Assembly (NCBI RefSeq): GCF_965222285.1
Contig: NZ_OZ244942.1
Coordinates: 1,550,001 to 1,614,000, forward strand
Length of the DNA: 64,000 bases
DNA from: Tepidicaulis sp002389665
GTDB taxonomy: Bacteria > Pseudomonadota > Alphaproteobacteria > Parvibaculales > Parvibaculaceae
Direction: 5' to 3'
The notes under the pieces are model-generated. The model was not told the DNA's origin. It saw nothing but the letters and a program-made list of their open reading frames with translations, and did not search any database. Position 1 is the stretch's first letter. The number at the start of each line of letters is the position of its first letter. The translations under genes were made by a program, and so were the position numbers. Below are positions 61,041 through 64,000 of the stretch, in pieces.

Positions 61041-62864
61041 TTATTCCACCGTCACGGATTTGGCGAGGTTGCGCGGCTGGTCCACATCCGTGCCTTTGGC
61101 AAGGGCCGTGTGGTAGGCCAGCAATTGCACCGGCAGGGAATAGATCAGCGGCGCGGTGAGCCCGTCGCATTCAGGAACTTCGATCACGGCAACGGCATCC
61201 TTGCCCGCTTCCTCGATCCCCTTCTTATCGGAGATCAGGATGACCCGGCCGCCGCGCGCCATGACGACCTGCATGTTGGAAACGGTTTTGTCGAAGAGAA
61301 TGGTGCTGGGCGCGACCACGACGACGGGCACGTTTTCATCCACCAGCGCTACCGGGCCGTGCTTGAGCTCGCCCGCTGCATAGCCTTCGGCGTGAATATA
61401 GGAAATTTCCTTGAGCTTCAGCGCGCCTTCAAGCGCCATAGGATACATCGGCCCGCGTCCGAGATAGAGCACATCACGCGCCTTGGAAAGATTATGGGCA
61501 AGGCCCTGGATGAGATCGTCATGGGCCAGGACATCCGACATGAGGCGCGGAACTTCCATCAGCCGGCGCACGGAAAGACGCTCTTCGGCCTCATTAAGAT
61601 GACCGCGCGCCTTGGCCGCTTCCAGTGCCAGAAGCGCTAGCACCGTGAGCTGGCAAGTAAAGGCTTTGGTGGAGGCAACGCCGATTTCCGGTCCCGCATA
61701 GGTCGGCACGATGGCATCGGATTCCCGGGCGATAGAGCTTTCCGTCACATTGACGATGGAGATGATCTTCTGCCCCTGCTCCCGGCAATAGCGAAGCGCG
61801 GCAAGTGTGTCCGCCGTTTCACCGGACTGAGAAACAAAGACGGCAAGCCCGTTTTCCGGCATGGGCGCTTCGCGGTAGCGGAACTCGGAAGCGATATCGA
61901 CTTCGACAGGCAGGCGGGCAAGCTGCTCGAACCAATACTTGGCGACATGGCCTGCATAAGATGCGGTGCCGCAGGCAACGATAGTAACTCTGCTCAGTGT
62001 TGAAAAATCGACAGGCAGGGAAGGTAGCGCCAGACGGTTGTCCATCGTGTCGATATATTCGGTCAGCGTATGGCCAATCACCTCGGGCTGTTCGAAGATT
62101 TCCTTTGCCATGAAATGCCGGTGGTTGCCCTTACCGACAAGTGCTGCACTCGCATCGGTGATTTTCACCGGACGGTCGACTTTTTTGCCGTCCGCATCAT
62201 AGACCGTCACGCCGCCGCGTTTAACGATGGCCCAGTCGCCTTCTTCCAGGAACGCCACCCGGTTCGTCATCGGCGCGAGCGCAAAGGCGTCGGAGCCGAG
62301 ATACATTTCCCCGTCGCCATAGCCAATGGCGAGCGGGCTGCCCTTGCGCGCGCCGATCATCAAATCTTCTTCGCCGCGAAAGAGAATGCAGAGCGCAAAA
62401 GCGCCCTCCAGGCGGCTGAGCGTTTGGGAGGCGGCATCGATGGCGCTGGCGCCCGCCTTCATGGCCTGGGTGATGAGATGAGCGACGATCTCCGTATCAG
62501 TGTCGCTGGTGAAGGTCACACCGTCAGCTTCAAGTTCGGCGCGCAGCTCGCGGAAATTTTCGATGATGCCGTTATGGACCAGCGCCACTTTGTCTGTGAT
62601 ATGTGGATGGGCGTTCTTCTCGGAGGCCGGCCCATGAGTTGCCCAGCGCGTGTGGCCGATGCCGGCCGTGCCGTCGAGCGGGCTTGCGGTGAGCACGGCA
62701 TCGAGTGCGGTCAGTTTGCCGACGGCGCGACGGCGGTCGATTTCGCCATTGACTAGCGTGGCGATCCCGGCGGAATCATAGCCGCGATATTCAAGCCGCT
62801 TCAGCGCATCCAGAATGACAGGAGCTGCTGGCTGGGTGCCTAGAACGCCGACAATGCCGCACAT
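61041..62864 (-). CDS. glmS: glutamine--fructose-6-phosphate aminotransferase
   Basis: The 607-residue enzyme makes glucosamine-6-phosphate, the first step to UDP-GlcNAc for peptidoglycan and lipopolysaccharide. MCGIVGVLG gives the glutaminase Cys after Met removal (C2), GHTRWATHGPASEKNAHPH is the glutamine site, and two SIS domains follow (VACGTASYAGHVAKYWFE, FVSQSGETADTLAALR), ending in NLAKSVTVE. GGGGAA precedes ATG 62864. It follows glmU by 24 bases in the same direction. No glmS ribozyme-like leader is seen between them. Confidence 0.97.
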   Translation of the reverse strand: MCGIVGVLGTQPAAPVILDALKRLEYRGYDSAGIATLVNGEIDRRRAVGKLTALDAVLTASPLDGTAGIGHTRWATHGPASEKNAHPHITDKVALVHNGIIENFRELRAELEADGVTFTSDTDTEIVAHLITQAMKAGASAIDAASQTLSRLEGAFALCILFRGEEDLMIGARKGSPLAIGYGDGEMYLGSDAFALAPMTNRVAFLEEGDWAIVKRGGVTVYDADGKKVDRPVKITDASAALVGKGNHRHFMAKEIFEQPEVIGHTLTEYIDTMDNRLALPSLPVDFSTLSRVTIVACGTASYAGHVAKYWFEQLARLPVEVDIASEFRYREAPMPENGLAVFVSQSGETADTLAALRYCREQGQKIISIVNVTESSIARESDAIVPTYAGPEIGVASTKAFTCQLTVLALLALEAAKARGHLNEAEERLSVRRLMEVPRLMSDVLAHDDLIQGLAHNLSKARDVLYLGRGPMYPMALEGALKLKEISYIHAEGYAAGELKHGPVALVDENVPVVVVAPSTILFDKTVSNMQVVMARGGRVILISDKKGIEEAGKDAVAVIEVPECDGLTAPLIYSLPVQLLAYHTALAKGTDVDQPRNLAKSVTVE

Positions 62865-62888
62865 AATATTCCCCGGTTGGTTTGGGTC

Positions 62889-64000
62889 TTAAGAGGATTT
62901 GGTTTTTTCTTTGGAAGCGCGAAAACTCGCCGCCCATCCTTTTTTCTCGAACTGCTTGCCACGCGCTACGGCGAGCGCATCCGGCTCGACATCCTTCGTC
63001 ACGACGCTGCCCGAGCCCACATAGGCACCGGCGCCGATGGAAACCGGCGCGACGAGCGAGCTGTTCGAGCCGACAAAGGCGCCGTCGCCGATATCGGTAA
63101 AGTGCTTGTCATAGCCATCGTAGTTGCAGGTGATGGTGCCGGCCCCGATATTGGCTTCCACGCCGACGCGCGCATCGCCGATATAGGACAGATGGCTGAT
63201 CTTGGCCCCGTCCTCGACCTTGGCTTTTTTCGTTTCGACGAAATTGCCGATCTTGGCTTTCTTGCCGACATCGGTGCCGGGGCGCAAACGGGCGAAGGGG
63301 CCGACCTGGGCGCCTGCACCGACATGCACGCCTTCCAGATGGCTGAAGGGTTTGACCTCTGCCCAATCCTCGACGTGAACGCCGGGGCCGAAGACGACAT
63401 TCTGCCCAATCAGCACATCGCGCCCGAGCCGCGTATCATGGCTGAAATAGACCGTGGACGGATCGAGCAGCGTCGCGCCTTCCAGAAGCGCCTTCTCGCG
63501 CATCCGGTCCTGAAAGATTTCTTCCGCAACCGCGAGATCGAGCCGGCTGTTGATGCCGAGAATTTCTTCTTCGGGGCATTCGATGACGCACATGGAAAGT
63601 CCGCGTGCCCGCGCCTCTCCGGCAATATCGGTCAGATAATATTCGCCTTGCGCATTATCCGGCTTGAGATCGTTCAGAAGCTCGAAAAGCAGCGGCGTGC
63701 GCACGGCCATGGCCCCGCCATTGCAAAGGTCGATAGCGGCTTCTTCGGGGCTTGCATCCTTCGCCTCGACGATCTTGATGAGCGCGCCTTCTTCGTTCAG
63801 CACCAGGCGGCCATAGGGCGCCGGGTCGTCGGCCTGAAAGCCGAGCACCACGACATCGTTTCCGTTTGCGCAGGTCTGCTGCATCCGCGTCAGTGTTTCA
63901 GGCGTGATAAGCGGCGTATCGCCAAAGACCACGACAGCAACGCCTTCGAAGCCCGAGAGCACCTCTTCAGCAGCTTTGACCGCATCGCCCGTGCCGTTCT
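62889..64000 (-). CDS. glmU: bifunctional N-acetylglucosamine-1-phosphate uridyltransferase/acetyltransferase (partial)
   Basis: The 370 C-terminal residues are present; the start is beyond the right edge. The pyrophosphorylase part shows VVVFGDTPLITPETL, ADDPAPYGRLV and the conserved NGTGDAV near the edge. The acetyltransferase part is a left-handed beta-helix (VGAGAQVGPFARLRPGTDVG, GAGTITCNYDGYDKH, with the catalytic His region) ending in GKQFEKKGWAASF. It makes UDP-GlcNAc from glucosamine-1-phosphate. glmU-glmS form an operon. Confidence 0.96.
   Translation of the reverse strand, partial: NGTGDAVKAAEEVLSGFEGVAVVVFGDTPLITPETLTRMQQTCANGNDVVVLGFQADDPAPYGRLVLNEEGALIKIVEAKDASPEEAAIDLCNGGAMAVRTPLLFELLNDLKPDNAQGEYYLTDIAGEARARGLSMCVIECPEEEILGINSRLDLAVAEEIFQDRMREKALLEGATLLDPSTVYFSHDTRLGRDVLIGQNVVFGPGVHVEDWAEVKPFSHLEGVHVGAGAQVGPFARLRPGTDVGKKAKIGNFVETKKAKVEDGAKISHLSYIGDARVGVEANIGAGTITCNYDGYDKHFTDIGDGAFVGSNSSLVAPVSIGAGAYVGSGSVVTKDVEPDALAVARGKQFEKKGWAASFRASKEKTKSS

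Noticed and set aside
1..64000. CRISPR array, phage or insertion sequence
   Set aside because: No regularly spaced repeats, transposase or phage structural genes were recognised.

Overview
The window looks like a chromosomal segment of a GC-rich alphaproteobacterium. The Hyphomicrobiales / Parvibaculum-like part of the class is my best guess. The basis is family content: an IalB-type protein, a PrpD-like protein, RlpA and TPR proteins with SPOR domains, SdhE next to mfd and recG, and many acyl-CoA enzymes. No marker in the window settles the genus. Gene density is high and coding lies on both strands. I see no phage, insertion sequence or CRISPR array. One tRNA-Ser(UGA) gene lies at 16136-16225.

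Layout. 1-3.5 kb: the end of an unknown gene, a solitary ectoine hydroxylase with a TTG start, two lipoproteins and a methionine sulfoxide reductase (msrB). 3.4-6.7 kb: an SDR plus carboxymuconolactone-decarboxylase pair, a degenerate response-regulator receiver, a CDGSH iron-sulfur protein and a GNAT acetyltransferase. 6.7-14 kb: a minus-strand housekeeping run in transcription order rlpA, D-Ala-D-Ala carboxypeptidase, tmk, holB, metG, tatD and a metallo-beta-lactamase-fold hydrolase, with 4-bp overlaps. 14-19.2 kb: a PrpD-family protein, the tRNA, a small lower-GC islet with a predicted HEPN protein and an ankyrin-like remnant, two glyoxalase-fold proteins, and an Rrf2 regulator with a near-perfect autoregulatory site. 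19.3-32.8 kb: metabolic genes, including a D-aminoacylase-like amidohydrolase, crotonase, thioesterase, dienelactone hydrolase, GST, MFS transporter, gamma-carbonic-anhydrase-like protein, malyl-CoA-lyase-like protein, heptosyltransferase-like GT9, Old Yellow Enzyme, ChbG-like deacetylase, hspQ and a hexapeptide acyltransferase that seems to start at CTG. 33-43.5 kb: an orphan peptide-binding protein, nitronate monooxygenase, two acyl-CoA ligases, alpha-methylacyl-CoA racemase, an SDR and two tiny membrane proteins. 43.7-51 kb: DsbA-like, mfd, sdhE, recG and DUF502. 51-58.5 kb: an LvaA/LvaB-like kinase pair with an enoyl-CoA hydratase, a DUF3089 hydrolase, two paralogous PAS proteins, an SCP2-type thiolase and a KAS III-like protein fused to an OB-fold. 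58.8-64 kb: DUF454, a TPR/SPOR protein, glmS and the 3' part of glmU.

How it fits together. Cell-envelope work is spread over rlpA, the carboxypeptidase, the TPR/SPOR protein, glmU-glmS and GT9. The rest is dominated by CoA-thioester chemistry: activation (two ligases), racemisation, hydration, thiolysis, thioester hydrolysis and CoA-lyase cleavage. This points to broad use of branched, cyclic or hydroxylated carboxylic acids. The most unusual items are the thiolase-fold/OB-fold fusion whose Cys-His-Asn triad reads Gln-Cys-Glu, the LvaAB-like pair without its usual dehydrogenase, the CTG-started acyltransferase, and the apparently leaderless Rrf2 gene whose operator covers its own start codon.
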